Below, piece by piece: positions 18,358-26,686 of a DNA stretch of 64,000 nucleotides; position 1 is the stretch's first letter, and each line of letters opens with the position of its first letter. Source of the stretch: G942493375 sp942493375 (GTDB lineage Bacteria > Armatimonadota > UBA5829). The translations under genes were made by a program, and so were the position numbers. The stretch spans positions 3,968,001-4,032,000 of the forward strand of contig OW818698.1 of the NCBI GenBank assembly GCA_942493375.1, in the 5' to 3' direction. The notes beneath the pieces were generated by a model. It had not been told where the DNA came from. It did not search any database and saw only the letters and a program-made list of their open reading frames with translations.

Positions 18358-18417
18358 GTGCAACGGGAAGGGAAATTATGAAGGTTGAATTATGAATGAT
18401 GAAATGGGACTACTGCT

Positions 18418-18458
18418 CATTCCGTTCGTGCTGAGCATGTGGCAGCACGAACGGAATG
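18418..18458. repeat. Palindromic dispersed repeat, CCGTTCGTGCTGAG type
   Basis: Perfect 16-bp arms (CATTCCGTTCGTGCTG and complement) with a nine-base loop. It shares CCGTTCGTxCTGAGxA with the element at 14528-14594. It lies between the DUF6259-type gene's 3' end and uxaE, both on the minus strand, with no T-run directly after the stem. Confidence 0.7.
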
Positions 18459-18540
18459 GGCTGAAGAGCAAACGTTGTTTCTATATTCTGATTTTCTCTG
18501 TGTCCTCCGCGTCTACGCGTGAGAGAATCCCTTTGCTTGC

Positions 18541-21123
18541 TTATCGTATCTCCACTATCCCGGCATGGACTCCATTCGATTGATACTCAAAGATGCCACC
18601 CGGTTTGGTTGTCAACTGAATGGCAACAAATTCCCCATCACTTCCAGCAGCTGCGAGTCTGGCTTTTCCTTTGAGTTTTAAGCCCAATTTACTCATGTCC
18701 AGCACAATGCTTCCTGATGTTGAGTCACCTGCAAATGCGATATATACCCGATCTTTGCCTTTAAAGACTGAGGCTTGTATGCCACCTGAGACTCTGAGAC
18801 CCTCATTCTCTCTATAACGTGCTTCATAGAGCAGTGGGTCTACTTTTCTCTTAAGTGCAACTATTTCATGGATCTTTTTCAGGATATCCGGAATGGCGTT
18901 TGCCTGCACGGAATCTACCAGCAGCACAGGTTCTCCAGTAAGTAGCGCACCTCTTGTTCTCTTTAGAGATTCAATTGCGTCTACGCCCTCATATCCGCCA
19001 TAAAGACCATAATATGTCGGGAACACATAGCGGAACACCTCGTTTGTACCGCTTATACTCAGGTTAACCTGCTGCATTAAAACCGGGTTAGGAGTTTCGA
19101 TACATGTAGCCAGATCCTTGTTCGATCCTACAAATTTCTTGCGGACAACCTCAAGGAACTTCGCTGAACCTGTAGTCCATTCTCCGTAATTCTTATGGTG
19201 ATGTTTGTCTGGGTCAAAATCTATATGACTGGGAACTGCTCCCAATTGGTCCATATAGAGCATATCGGGTCGACCCATCATTACAGGCTTTTCCATTATC
19301 TGGCAATACCTTTCAGCCCAGACTTCATTGGGATATGGCAGTGCCATCGGGTGATGATGAGCATCATGTTCGGAAAACCATGGATCACCTTCGAAGCTGG
19401 TCGTTGTCAGGTCTCTGCCCCATAGTTCGTATTCAGATGTCGCACGGGAGAGCATAAGGGTATTGGTATAGATGCTGGACCGTCCGCCATTCTGACGCAT
19501 ATCATCGGTAACCTGTCTAAATGAGCGAATTTCTTCATTACTGGGATACATTTGCTCAGGATACCAGCACTCAGTTGTCCCGCGGATCCATCCCGCACCG
19601 TGGTACCAGGAGATATCTGTTGCTAGTCGGGTCTTTTCAAGCATTGCTTTGTTGGACTGCAGGGCATTGTCTTCATAAAAACTCATGCCAAGAGTCATCC
19701 CGCCGATACTTTTGACCCAGTTTGGCATAGCAGGTGTTTTTGCCCAGCTATACCACCACGTGGAGAATTTATCAGCTGCCTTGTGCCAGTCACCACCTGC
19801 ATATGCACCAAAAACCAGACTGGGAGCTTCCCAAACTTGGTTAGTTAGTATCCTCGGAAACTTTGAGAATACAACAGTTCCGGTTGATCCGGACTTGGCT
19901 TCTCGACCATATGTTATTTCTGTATCAAGAGTCTTACGGTCCTCGAACATCGCGTAGAAAGATGCAGTATCATCCGTCATACACATCCAGTCGAATGCAA
20001 AACTGCGGGGACTCATTGCCTTTCTCAAGCCGATTGAGTTCTGGGGAGAATCAACCGATTGAGCAACGTGCCAGGTGTCATTGGATGTATCTCCATTGAT
20101 TCCAATTCCGGATGATACCTGCCAGTCAGTTCTCCAGATCGGTGATTTTGCAAGGTTGGTGATGTCGGCAGAAACCGCAATCTCGCCGCTTGGTCTTGCC
20201 CAGAAGTGTATCCTGGTTTTCAGACTTTTATTGGTACAGTAAAGCGTAACAGTGTTTTTAGTAGTATTAACATGCTCCACTCGACCGCTGTCCTGAACTG
20301 CATTGTCTCTGAAATCGACCTTCAGAAATGCGGATGCCAACTTCGAGGATGCCAGAACAGTTCTTTTCAGGCCATTTCTCAGTGTAAACTTTCTTATCCC
20401 ACCATTAACCGGACTAATCTCGCATTCCATCATTTTAGAGATTAGTTTGATTGACGGGCGTTTTGAGTTGTCTAGTGTCGGATGCGCAGGCGTTCGCCCG
20501 GGAGGTGCCCAGTTGCCGGTTCCCGGTCTTTTTGGCGCAGGTGGTGTTGCAGCTTCCGGGGTCCAGGATGCGGGAGCGATACCAATGGCATCAATCTGTT
20601 GGCTGAACATACTGTGTCCCCAGTCATCGACGGTCTTCTTGACTGAGATTTTCAATGTGTGTGTGCCTGCATTACCATTGAATGTGCCAAGTTTCAGCAG
20701 GACGTGCTTGTATTTGTTAGTAAGTGCCAGTGTGCCTGGGATGTCATATATGCCGCCTGGAATCTCGACCGGTTTGCCATTATCAACTGACCATTCAAAT
20801 GGACTCGCCATGACACCATGTCTTCCAAGGAAGTAGACCACATATTCGCCGGTTTCAGGCACGTTGAACTTAAATCGGGCGTAGTATTCACCCTCCTTCG
20901 GCAACCGCCAAGAGGCTAGATCCAGGACACCACCGTGTATTGGAGTCCATTCATATATCCAGCTGTGATAGGAAGGCCCTTCTATCCAGTTGTGGTCGGT
21001 GCAGTCCTCTCCCTGCATCCAGATCAGGCACTTGGGCGGAGTTTTGTAGGATATTTCTTCACCAAATGCAGTTCCTGCGATACAAAGTATCATTATAATC
21101 AAAGGTAGCAAAAACTTTTTCAT
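18541..21123 (-). CDS. Secreted putative glycoside hydrolase, DUF6259-like, with N-terminal CBM-like domain
   Basis: The 860-residue protein has a signal peptide ending TAFGE. Residues about 30-190 resemble a CBM35-type sandwich (WMQGEDCTDHNWIEG, GEYVVYFLGRH). After a proline-rich linker (195-220) comes a beta-sandwich (225-440) and a barrel region with WHKAADKFSTWWYSW, AGWIRGTTECWYP, and MLYMDQLGAVPS, whose Asp could be catalytic as in GH36-like clans. A C-terminal beta domain ends the protein. This order fits DUF6259-type glycosidases, assigned from memory. It is the first gene of the minus-strand uronate cluster. Substrate unknown. Confidence 0.65.
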   Translation of the reverse strand: MKKFLLPLIIMILCIAGTAFGEEISYKTPPKCLIWMQGEDCTDHNWIEGPSYHSWIYEWTPIHGGVLDLASWRLPKEGEYYARFKFNVPETGEYVVYFLGRHGVMASPFEWSVDNGKPVEIPGGIYDIPGTLALTNKYKHVLLKLGTFNGNAGTHTLKISVKKTVDDWGHSMFSQQIDAIGIAPASWTPEAATPPAPKRPGTGNWAPPGRTPAHPTLDNSKRPSIKLISKMMECEISPVNGGIRKFTLRNGLKRTVLASSKLASAFLKVDFRDNAVQDSGRVEHVNTTKNTVTLYCTNKSLKTRIHFWARPSGEIAVSADITNLAKSPIWRTDWQVSSGIGINGDTSNDTWHVAQSVDSPQNSIGLRKAMSPRSFAFDWMCMTDDTASFYAMFEDRKTLDTEITYGREAKSGSTGTVVFSKFPRILTNQVWEAPSLVFGAYAGGDWHKAADKFSTWWYSWAKTPAMPNWVKSIGGMTLGMSFYEDNALQSNKAMLEKTRLATDISWYHGAGWIRGTTECWYPEQMYPSNEEIRSFRQVTDDMRQNGGRSSIYTNTLMLSRATSEYELWGRDLTTTSFEGDPWFSEHDAHHHPMALPYPNEVWAERYCQIMEKPVMMGRPDMLYMDQLGAVPSHIDFDPDKHHHKNYGEWTTGSAKFLEVVRKKFVGSNKDLATCIETPNPVLMQQVNLSISGTNEVFRYVFPTYYGLYGGYEGVDAIESLKRTRGALLTGEPVLLVDSVQANAIPDILKKIHEIVALKRKVDPLLYEARYRENEGLRVSGGIQASVFKGKDRVYIAFAGDSTSGSIVLDMSKLGLKLKGKARLAAAGSDGEFVAIQLTTKPGGIFEYQSNGVHAGIVEIR

Positions 21124-21271
21124 ATCGGACCATTACTCCCGTCACTCAAACAGATAGTGTCATATGTCGTATCAGAGGATATCAGTGTGGATATTGTTTG
21201 TTAATTAATGATGTTTTGTGAATCTCTAAAAAATGATGAAGATTGCAGTGTTTCTTGCACAATTCGATTAA

Positions 21272-21302
21272 GAGTTCCGGAATATCATTGATTCCGGAAC
21301 TC
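21272..21302. terminator. Hairpin downstream of prepilin-like gene
   Basis: GAGTTCCGGAAT and ATTCCGGAACTC form a perfect 12-bp stem with a seven-base loop. On the plus strand ATTTTCATTT follows; on the minus strand, the direction of the upstream prepilin gene, the tail is TTAATCG. It probably ends the minus-strand prepilin transcript although its T-run faces the other way. Confidence 0.5.
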
Positions 21303-21400
21303 ATTTTCATTTGTCAGCGCAAATCAGATAATCGTTTTTGCATTTCACTTGAATCTGAGCGGAAATACTCTGATTATATGCTTTGTATTTCAGGCATCTA

Positions 21401-22006
21401 TCACCGTGTAGTTCGCCACAGTGACTTATTGTTGAACGCTTCGACTTTCATCCACTTAGCATGTCCATCAATGAATCCGGCAATACATCCTCCACTGTGA
21501 TACGCGACCATATTGTTAACTGTGTCAGCCCAGCCATGGCAGGAATCACATGGAAACAGGAAGCTGCATGCAACATCTCTCTCTGCCATTAAAATAGTTC
21601 CGGCGGGATTCTCAACAACTGTTTCCGAAATGCCAAGTAATGATACACACATTGCATACACAGTAGGATGTGAACGGCAGGTTCCACCAATGTCAGGTAT
21701 TGATCTATATGGACCGCTGGGACACAACCAAATATTCCGATTCTTGGTATATGGTTCAAGCTGAACCACCCCGTCCCATTCTGTTGCTTGTACACTACGC
21801 GGCAACCATGACCCCATCATCCCATCATAGTCCTGCATGTACATGTTGAATGCAGTCATTATCTGTTTGCCATTTGATGTGCAAGCGGACTGTCTTGCCT
21901 TTTCCCTTGCCTTTGCAAACACCGGGAAGAGAATAGCTGCCAGTATTGCGATAATCGCTATGACAACTAACAACTCAATTAGTGTAAACCCTTTATTTCT
22001 TCTCAT
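21401..22006 (-). CDS. Type II/IV secretion prepilin-like protein with H-X9-DG domain
   Basis: The 201-residue protein begins MRRNKGFTLIELLVV, the class III prepilin leader with peptidase cleavage before Phe and Glu+5, followed by a 20-residue hydrophobic helix and FPVFAKAREKARQSAC. The C-terminal domain ends HSGGCIAGFIDG, the H-X9-DG motif of DUF1559-like pseudopilins. I chose the ATG at 22006 because GGAGGA lies four bases upstream; longer frames upstream lack a signal. Such proteins are inner-membrane anchored after cleavage and assemble or adhere outside. There are no pilus assembly genes nearby, which is usual for the many stand-alone copies in Armatimonadota. Confidence 0.9.
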   Translation of the reverse strand: MRRNKGFTLIELLVVIAIIAILAAILFPVFAKAREKARQSACTSNGKQIMTAFNMYMQDYDGMMGSWLPRSVQATEWDGVVQLEPYTKNRNIWLCPSGPYRSIPDIGGTCRSHPTVYAMCVSLLGISETVVENPAGTILMAERDVACSFLFPCDSCHGWADTVNNMVAYHSGGCIAGFIDGHAKWMKVEAFNNKSLWRTTR

Positions 22007-22274
22007 TTTGTCCTCCAATTCTAAACTGAACAAATAACAAATTTCAAACAATACTTACTTTGCAAACAGTTAATCCTTTTTTACTCTGTAATCTCCTTTC
22101 TGGAACACTGAGATGATAGTCTGTGTCTTTGTAATATAGACACAAACATCTGATTCGTATTCCCATATATATTAAGCCGTTCAGTTATGTAGTTATACTC
22201 AAAATGCATTTGCCGTGCCGGCCAAGTCAAATTCACTATAATCATGCCTGGGTCTAGCTACGATAATTGCTATT

Positions 22275-23408
22275 TTAAATAATAGAAAGTTCGTTCTCTC
22301 TCCTGTTCAATGAATGCTCAGTAACCAACCTTGGCTTCAGTATATACTGCTGCAATTCGCGATTACCATTGCGGCAATCCATTATTATCTGGAGGCTGGT
22401 TTGGGCAATTTTGTCCAATGGCTGGATTACCTTTGCATAATTACAACTCTCCGGAATACCCAATCTGGGTTCGTCAAATGATGCTAGCCCTATCTGTGAG
22501 AAATCTGCATCCATTTCCTGCAATGCAAGAAAAACACCTGTTAGCAGCGGTGTGTTGGCTGTAAATATCCCCATTGGAGGTTTATGATCTTGTAGAACTG
22601 TCTTTGCTGTTTCATATGCCCTGGCTTCCATGGTAGCTACATCATGCTCCGGGGAGTTTACTCGTAATATGGTGCTATCCACTGGAAAAGGCCAGTCATT
22701 TATAGCATTGGTGTATCCCGAAACCCTGTTCCTGGAGGAGATTGGATCATTCTCTACGGCAAAACCCATCATCTTATTAAATCCGGATTTTAACAAATGT
22801 GTGGTTGCGCGGTATCCACCTTTTATATTGTCCGTTAGGACGTAATTTATATCTAGACCCTCAACATAACGGTCAATTAACACCAGGGGTATTCCAGAAT
22901 CTCTGATCTTTAGCAAGTATTCCTGATTACGCAATCCACCGAGATAGTAAACTATGATACCATCGATATTCTGCTGAACCAGGTCGCAGAGATTCTCACG
23001 CTCTCTGTCTTCATTGTCGTTATCAAGACGAAGAATTATGTTAGCGCCGATGGTCCTGGCACAGTCCTCTATGTGATGCACAAGCAGAGGTGCGATTTCG
23101 TATCCAGGACTATACACCTGGTTTCCAAACGGATAGAGGTGCGGCATTACCAGGGCTATATTCAAGGTTCTTGTTACCCGTGAGGCAACAAACGTTCCCT
23201 TGCCCTGAATCTGATACACATAGCCTTCTGTTTCAAGTTCACCGATAGCCTTGTTGGTCGTAGCCCAGCTAACTCCGTAATGACTTATCAATTCTGCGCG
23301 GGATGGCAACCGATAATCTTCCTTGAATCGACCACTATCAATAGCTTCCTTGATATCAGCCTTTATCTGCATATATTTCGGTATTCTAATCTTGGCAGTG
23401 GGTTTCAT
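22275..23408 (-). CDS. GntR/LacI-type transcriptional regulator (AraR-like)
   Basis: The 377-residue protein joins a GntR winged helix-turn-helix (about 10-75; LPSRAELISHYGVSWATTNKAI then GKGTFV) to a LacI/periplasmic-binding-like effector domain (80-365; LNIALVMPHL, DGIIVYYL, GIPLVLIDRY, FDEPRLGIPE). This arrangement is that of AraR, a sugar-responsive repressor. A 14-bp palindrome lies next to its own -10 element at 23432-23453, so it is probably autoregulated. Its effector sugar is unknown; neighbours encode an esterase and an SGNH hydrolase. A weak GAAG precedes the ATG. Confidence 0.88.
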   Translation of the reverse strand: MKPTAKIRIPKYMQIKADIKEAIDSGRFKEDYRLPSRAELISHYGVSWATTNKAIGELETEGYVYQIQGKGTFVASRVTRTLNIALVMPHLYPFGNQVYSPGYEIAPLLVHHIEDCARTIGANIILRLDNDNEDRERENLCDLVQQNIDGIIVYYLGGLRNQEYLLKIRDSGIPLVLIDRYVEGLDINYVLTDNIKGGYRATTHLLKSGFNKMMGFAVENDPISSRNRVSGYTNAINDWPFPVDSTILRVNSPEHDVATMEARAYETAKTVLQDHKPPMGIFTANTPLLTGVFLALQEMDADFSQIGLASFDEPRLGIPESCNYAKVIQPLDKIAQTSLQIIMDCRNGNRELQQYILKPRLVTEHSLNRRENELSII

Positions 23409-23431
23409 AATTGCTTTCTTCAGGTTGTGGT

Positions 23432-23453
23432 ATTATACGGTTATGCGCATAAC
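23432..23453 (-). promoter_or_regulatory. Candidate promoter with overlapping operator for the GntR/LacI regulator
   Basis: On the minus strand the perfect palindrome GTTATGCGCATAAC (23440-23453) lies two bases upstream of TATAAT (23437-23432), 24 bases before the start codon. A repressor bound there would cover the promoter spacer, fitting autoregulation by a GntR/LacI dimer. Operator function is inferred. Confidence 0.5.
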
Positions 23454-23687
23454 TAATGGTATTCATACTTTACCATGCCAATTTCACGTCGTCAAGCATT
23501 CTTTTAACCTGCTAGTAAATGCGTAAAAAAATTCAGAAAGACAAAGAAATTCATGATGTGGAGCGGCTAACCATGCATATGTATAAGAACCAGAACCGTG
23601 ATATACCTGTTATTTCCAACTCCATAACTATGATTCATAAATACATTCACAGTGATACACCTGTAAACTTGATTGGTATTACGGTAT

Positions 23688-24173
23688 TTAACACTTCTTG
23701 CTTCTACGAATCACAAAACCTATATGCACCGCGAGTAGAGTCAGAGCTGAGTTAAGCGCTCCCAGTGGGATATATATAAACAGTCCTATCGGATTCGGAA
23801 TCAGACCAGCAATGATACTACAGAAGCATATTGCTACACAGATAATCGCACCTAAAATGCAGCCAAATATTGAAGAGAAAAATTGAATTTCAATGGGGTA
23901 AAAATAACCGTAGCAGAATCCTGATAACATTACGAGAGCATATGGCCCTGCAAAACTAATAAGGCTGCCAACTTCGCCCATTGGGCACAGTGCCCACGTA
24001 GTAAAGGGTACCAGGAAGATGGGCAGAAATACGGCCAATATACTGATTATTACCGGCTTTAGAATATCTTCTGATTTAGGCACTGGTGCCTGTTCGACCA
24101 GGGAACATTCACAGTCCACGCAGTATTGGACCTCAGGTTTGTATTCACTTGAGCAATTCGGGCACCAGGGCAT
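23688..24173 (-). CDS. Zinc-ribbon membrane protein of unknown function
   Basis: The 161-residue protein begins with a zinc-ribbon (Cys4, Cys7, then CVDCEC around 18-23) and continues with about four membrane segments (about 40-60, 72-95, 98-125, 130-155) ending in a basic RRSKKC tail. GAGGGG precedes the ATG. It lies 20 bases after the esterase gene, likely in the same transcript. I do not recognise a specific family and cannot give a function. Confidence 0.7.
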   Translation of the reverse strand: MPWCPNCSSEYKPEVQYCVDCECSLVEQAPVPKSEDILKPVIISILAVFLPIFLVPFTTWALCPMGEVGSLISFAGPYALVMLSGFCYGYFYPIEIQFFSSIFGCILGAIICVAICFCSIIAGLIPNPIGLFIYIPLGALNSALTLLAVHIGFVIRRSKKC

Positions 24174-24193
24174 ATTTATATCCCCTCGCAGAA

Positions 24194-25462
24194 CTACTTT
24201 GCCAGTAAATTGAAAATGTCTGTCGAGAACCGCAGGTCGTTTTCAGTCGTGGCATTTATGAATGCCATTGTTGCATCCTGTGGTAGCTTGCAACTGACTC
24301 TGTTCTTACTAATGTCAGTTACCGGTAGCGTATTCCACTTCGATGTATTGTTGATATCCTTTTCAGTAGTATAGTAAAGGACGAAATCCTTTGTTTTACC
24401 TGTGTAAGTGTAGTTAGCGCTCAGAACATTATTACGGACTTTTTGCTTGCTGAACTCCGGAAGCGCAGGTCCGTTCTTAAGGTAGTAGTCAGCGATTGCA
24501 CTGATCTCCAATGGAGCTTCCCCCGGACCGCCATGCGCATGCGGCATATCTCCCAGGATCGATAGGCTGCGCTTGCCTTTAATCAACCTGTATGATTTAT
24601 CCAGGGATCTAATCCAGTAAGCTGCATCATTAGTTCCGGCTACCCAATAGATTGGTGCTTTGACATCGGGAAGATAGACCGATGGATCCCAGAGATTGCA
24701 CCATTCTTTGCCCTTATCTCCCTGTTCCTTAATCCTGTCTATCCAGGCAGAAGCCTCAGAAAGGTATCCGCAACCGTATATCGGTATTACACATTTGAAC
24801 CTCTGATCAAGACCAGCTGTTATGCATGTCAGGAACCCGCCCCACGAAACTCCGGTGATTCCTGTTCTGTCAGGATCGACATCAGGCAATGACCTTAGCA
24901 GTGAATGTGCAAGGATGACTGAACTAACAGCCTGGTAGGTCCATTGGTCCGTTTTTGGATTGTTAGTTTCACCGAAATCGCCGCAGTTACCGGCAGCGCC
25001 ATCAGGATTTCTACCAAGTCCAGGGATGTTTCCGACGTTGTCCATTGCTATAGCGGCATATCCTCTGGCATTCCAAAGCCGCACCCAGCTCTCAAACGCG
25101 GTGCCACCTCCACCGTGGACCAGTACAATGCCTGGTAGCTTTTGCCCAAGTTTATGTTTTGGAATACCAATCCAGGCAAATACTTTAGTCGGCTTTCCCT
25201 GGTATACAGGACCATCATACATTATTGCTTTTACATTGCCGTTGACTCTGTCTCTTGCTCTTAGCTCAGGAGTGTTAAGATTGCCGGCATAACCCCAGCT
25301 CTGGTCACCCAGTGGTTTAACAACGGAGGTCTCCTGCCAGGCGGGTGCCTTGTAGAGCTGTTTCAAGTTCCATGGTATCTGTGGTTTTGCAGTTGAATTT
25401 GTACAAGCCATTATCAGTAGACTTCCAAGAACCACCAAAGGTGCTATTAATGAGAATTTCAT
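24194..25462 (-). CDS. Secreted alpha/beta-hydrolase, acetyl-xylan esterase or dienelactone-hydrolase type
   Basis: The 422-residue protein has a lipoprotein signal (SLLIMAC, Cys20). The hydrolase core shows HGGGGTAF as the oxyanion region, the nucleophile Ser206 in GVSWGG, Asp279 in GTNDA and His308/His310 in PHAHGG. A C-terminal beta domain (about 340-420) follows. It probably deacetylates xylan or another acylated glycan, or acts as a related peptidase. I chose the ATG at 25462 because AGGAG lies seven bases upstream. It follows the broken SGNH gene, whose original end would be only 17 bases away, so an esterase pair was likely co-transcribed. Confidence 0.82.
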   Translation of the reverse strand: MKFSLIAPLVVLGSLLIMACTNSTAKPQIPWNLKQLYKAPAWQETSVVKPLGDQSWGYAGNLNTPELRARDRVNGNVKAIMYDGPVYQGKPTKVFAWIGIPKHKLGQKLPGIVLVHGGGGTAFESWVRLWNARGYAAIAMDNVGNIPGLGRNPDGAAGNCGDFGETNNPKTDQWTYQAVSSVILAHSLLRSLPDVDPDRTGITGVSWGGFLTCITAGLDQRFKCVIPIYGCGYLSEASAWIDRIKEQGDKGKEWCNLWDPSVYLPDVKAPIYWVAGTNDAAYWIRSLDKSYRLIKGKRSLSILGDMPHAHGGPGEAPLEISAIADYYLKNGPALPEFSKQKVRNNVLSANYTYTGKTKDFVLYYTTEKDINNTSKWNTLPVTDISKNRVSCKLPQDATMAFINATTENDLRFSTDIFNLLAK

Positions 25463-25479
25463 ACAGTGACTCCTATATA

Positions 25480-25620
25480 TCAAAACGCCATTGCATCCAT
25501 CGCCAGCGAATACAGCCAGTGGCCGAAATCGTTTGGATGGTTTATATTGTTACTCAGCAGGGCATTCTGGCCCTTCTTTGCTGCTACTTTTTCAAAAAGA
25601 TTGTATACATCTGCAAATGC
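25480..25620 (-). pseudogene. Severed C-terminal part of the SGNH hydrolase after an in-frame TGA
   Basis: Directly after the TGA at 25621-25623 the same frame stays open for 46 codons, reading AFADVYNLFEKV and ending in SNNINHPNDFGHWLYS before a second stop at 25480. NDFGH holds the Asp and His of SGNH block V (Asp330 and His333 counting from the ATG at 26517), without which the enzyme lacks its triad. The gap to the next gene becomes 17 bases when this part is included. Confidence 0.75.
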
Positions 25621-26517
25621 TCAGTTTTGCTCTTTGGCGGTTTCCTGAGTAGTCTTTGCATATTCCGCCATCCGGTGGGAGTTGTAGAACCATATATTGT
25701 TTGGATTAAATGCACTGACCAGAATAATCTCAACATCCGGATTTACCTGTCGGATTCTGGATATCATATTTACCAGATTACTTTTGAAAATGTCCTGCGG
25801 AATGCCATCGCCATTGTTGTCATTCATTCCAAATCCAATAGATACCAGATCAGGCTTATACTTGAGGACCTTATCTTCTAGCCTCTCAACACCCTGATAA
25901 GTTGAATCTCCCCCGGTTGCTCCGTTCATCGTTGTGATCTTAGCTTTTGGAAATCTCTTTTTCTGGTTATCAGCCCATCTTTGCCAATAGATTCTATCAG
26001 GAGTAGTTGCCTCTCCGCCATTGGTTATACTGTCCCCGTAAGCAATATACAAGATCTCTTTACCGCTGCGCAGTTTTTCAGCAGTTTTCTTCAGATACTT
26101 TGACTGGTTGGTCTTTGGAGCCAGATTGACTCTCTCTTTTGTAGAGTAGTCTACATAAAACAACAGTCCCCAGTTTCCAAAACCTGCGTCTGTTGTGTGG
26201 TTAAATACTTTGAGGTTCCGAACCAGATTTGTACTATAATCAGGGATTTTTGAATCCTTTGTTCGGCGTATTGTTGCATTTTTATAATCGACTATATAGT
26301 CAATGCCTTCCTGGTATGTAACGCACCCTTTGTCGTCCATTCCATAGGTGCTTCTGGCCAATACACTCTGAGGAACGATCCTACCAAACAGGAAATTTGC
26401 AGGCTCTTCCCCAACCAGAACAAATGTCTCTCCCAAAATCTTATTGGCTGCCACAGTTGGGATTGCACAAGCGGCCACTATAATAAATGCTAAAAATAAT
26501 ACTATCTTGGTGTGCAT
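25621..26517 (-). CDS. SGNH/GDSL-type hydrolase, truncated by an in-frame TGA
   Basis: The 298-residue product has a signal peptide (MHTKIVLFLAF to AIPTVAA), an N-terminal beta domain (about 25-145) and an SGNH core: Ser163 in AYGDSITNGG, GATGGDST, and GFGMNDNNG. It stops at a TGA just before the block carrying the catalytic Asp and His, which continues in frame at 25480-25620. SGNH enzymes deacylate sugars or glycans, fitting the esterase gene downstream. The ATG at 26517 has GGAG six bases upstream; an ATG at 26529 with GGAGGTG nine bases upstream is a fair alternative. Whether the gene is dead, misread or recoded is open. Confidence 0.75.
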   Translation of the reverse strand: MHTKIVLFLAFIIVAACAIPTVAANKILGETFVLVGEEPANFLFGRIVPQSVLARSTYGMDDKGCVTYQEGIDYIVDYKNATIRRTKDSKIPDYSTNLVRNLKVFNHTTDAGFGNWGLLFYVDYSTKERVNLAPKTNQSKYLKKTAEKLRSGKEILYIAYGDSITNGGEATTPDRIYWQRWADNQKKRFPKAKITTMNGATGGDSTYQGVERLEDKVLKYKPDLVSIGFGMNDNNGDGIPQDIFKSNLVNMISRIRQVNPDVEIILVSAFNPNNIWFYNSHRMAEYAKTTQETAKEQN

Positions 26518-26686
26518 ATTATTCTCCATATGAAGACTCACCTCCACATTATACCAAACACGCATTCAGTGTGCTTAATAATAGCTTTACTAATTGTTGG
26601 TTACTAAATGAAAAGTCGATGGTAATACTGTTATCGAAACACCGTCTCCTGGAGATAACATATTTTCCGGATTTATTGGAATTACT

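Noticed and set aside
25621..25623. Selenocysteine at the SGNH in-frame TGA
   Set aside because: No hairpin of SECIS type was evident directly downstream and SGNH enzymes are not known selenoproteins; a mutation or error is simpler.
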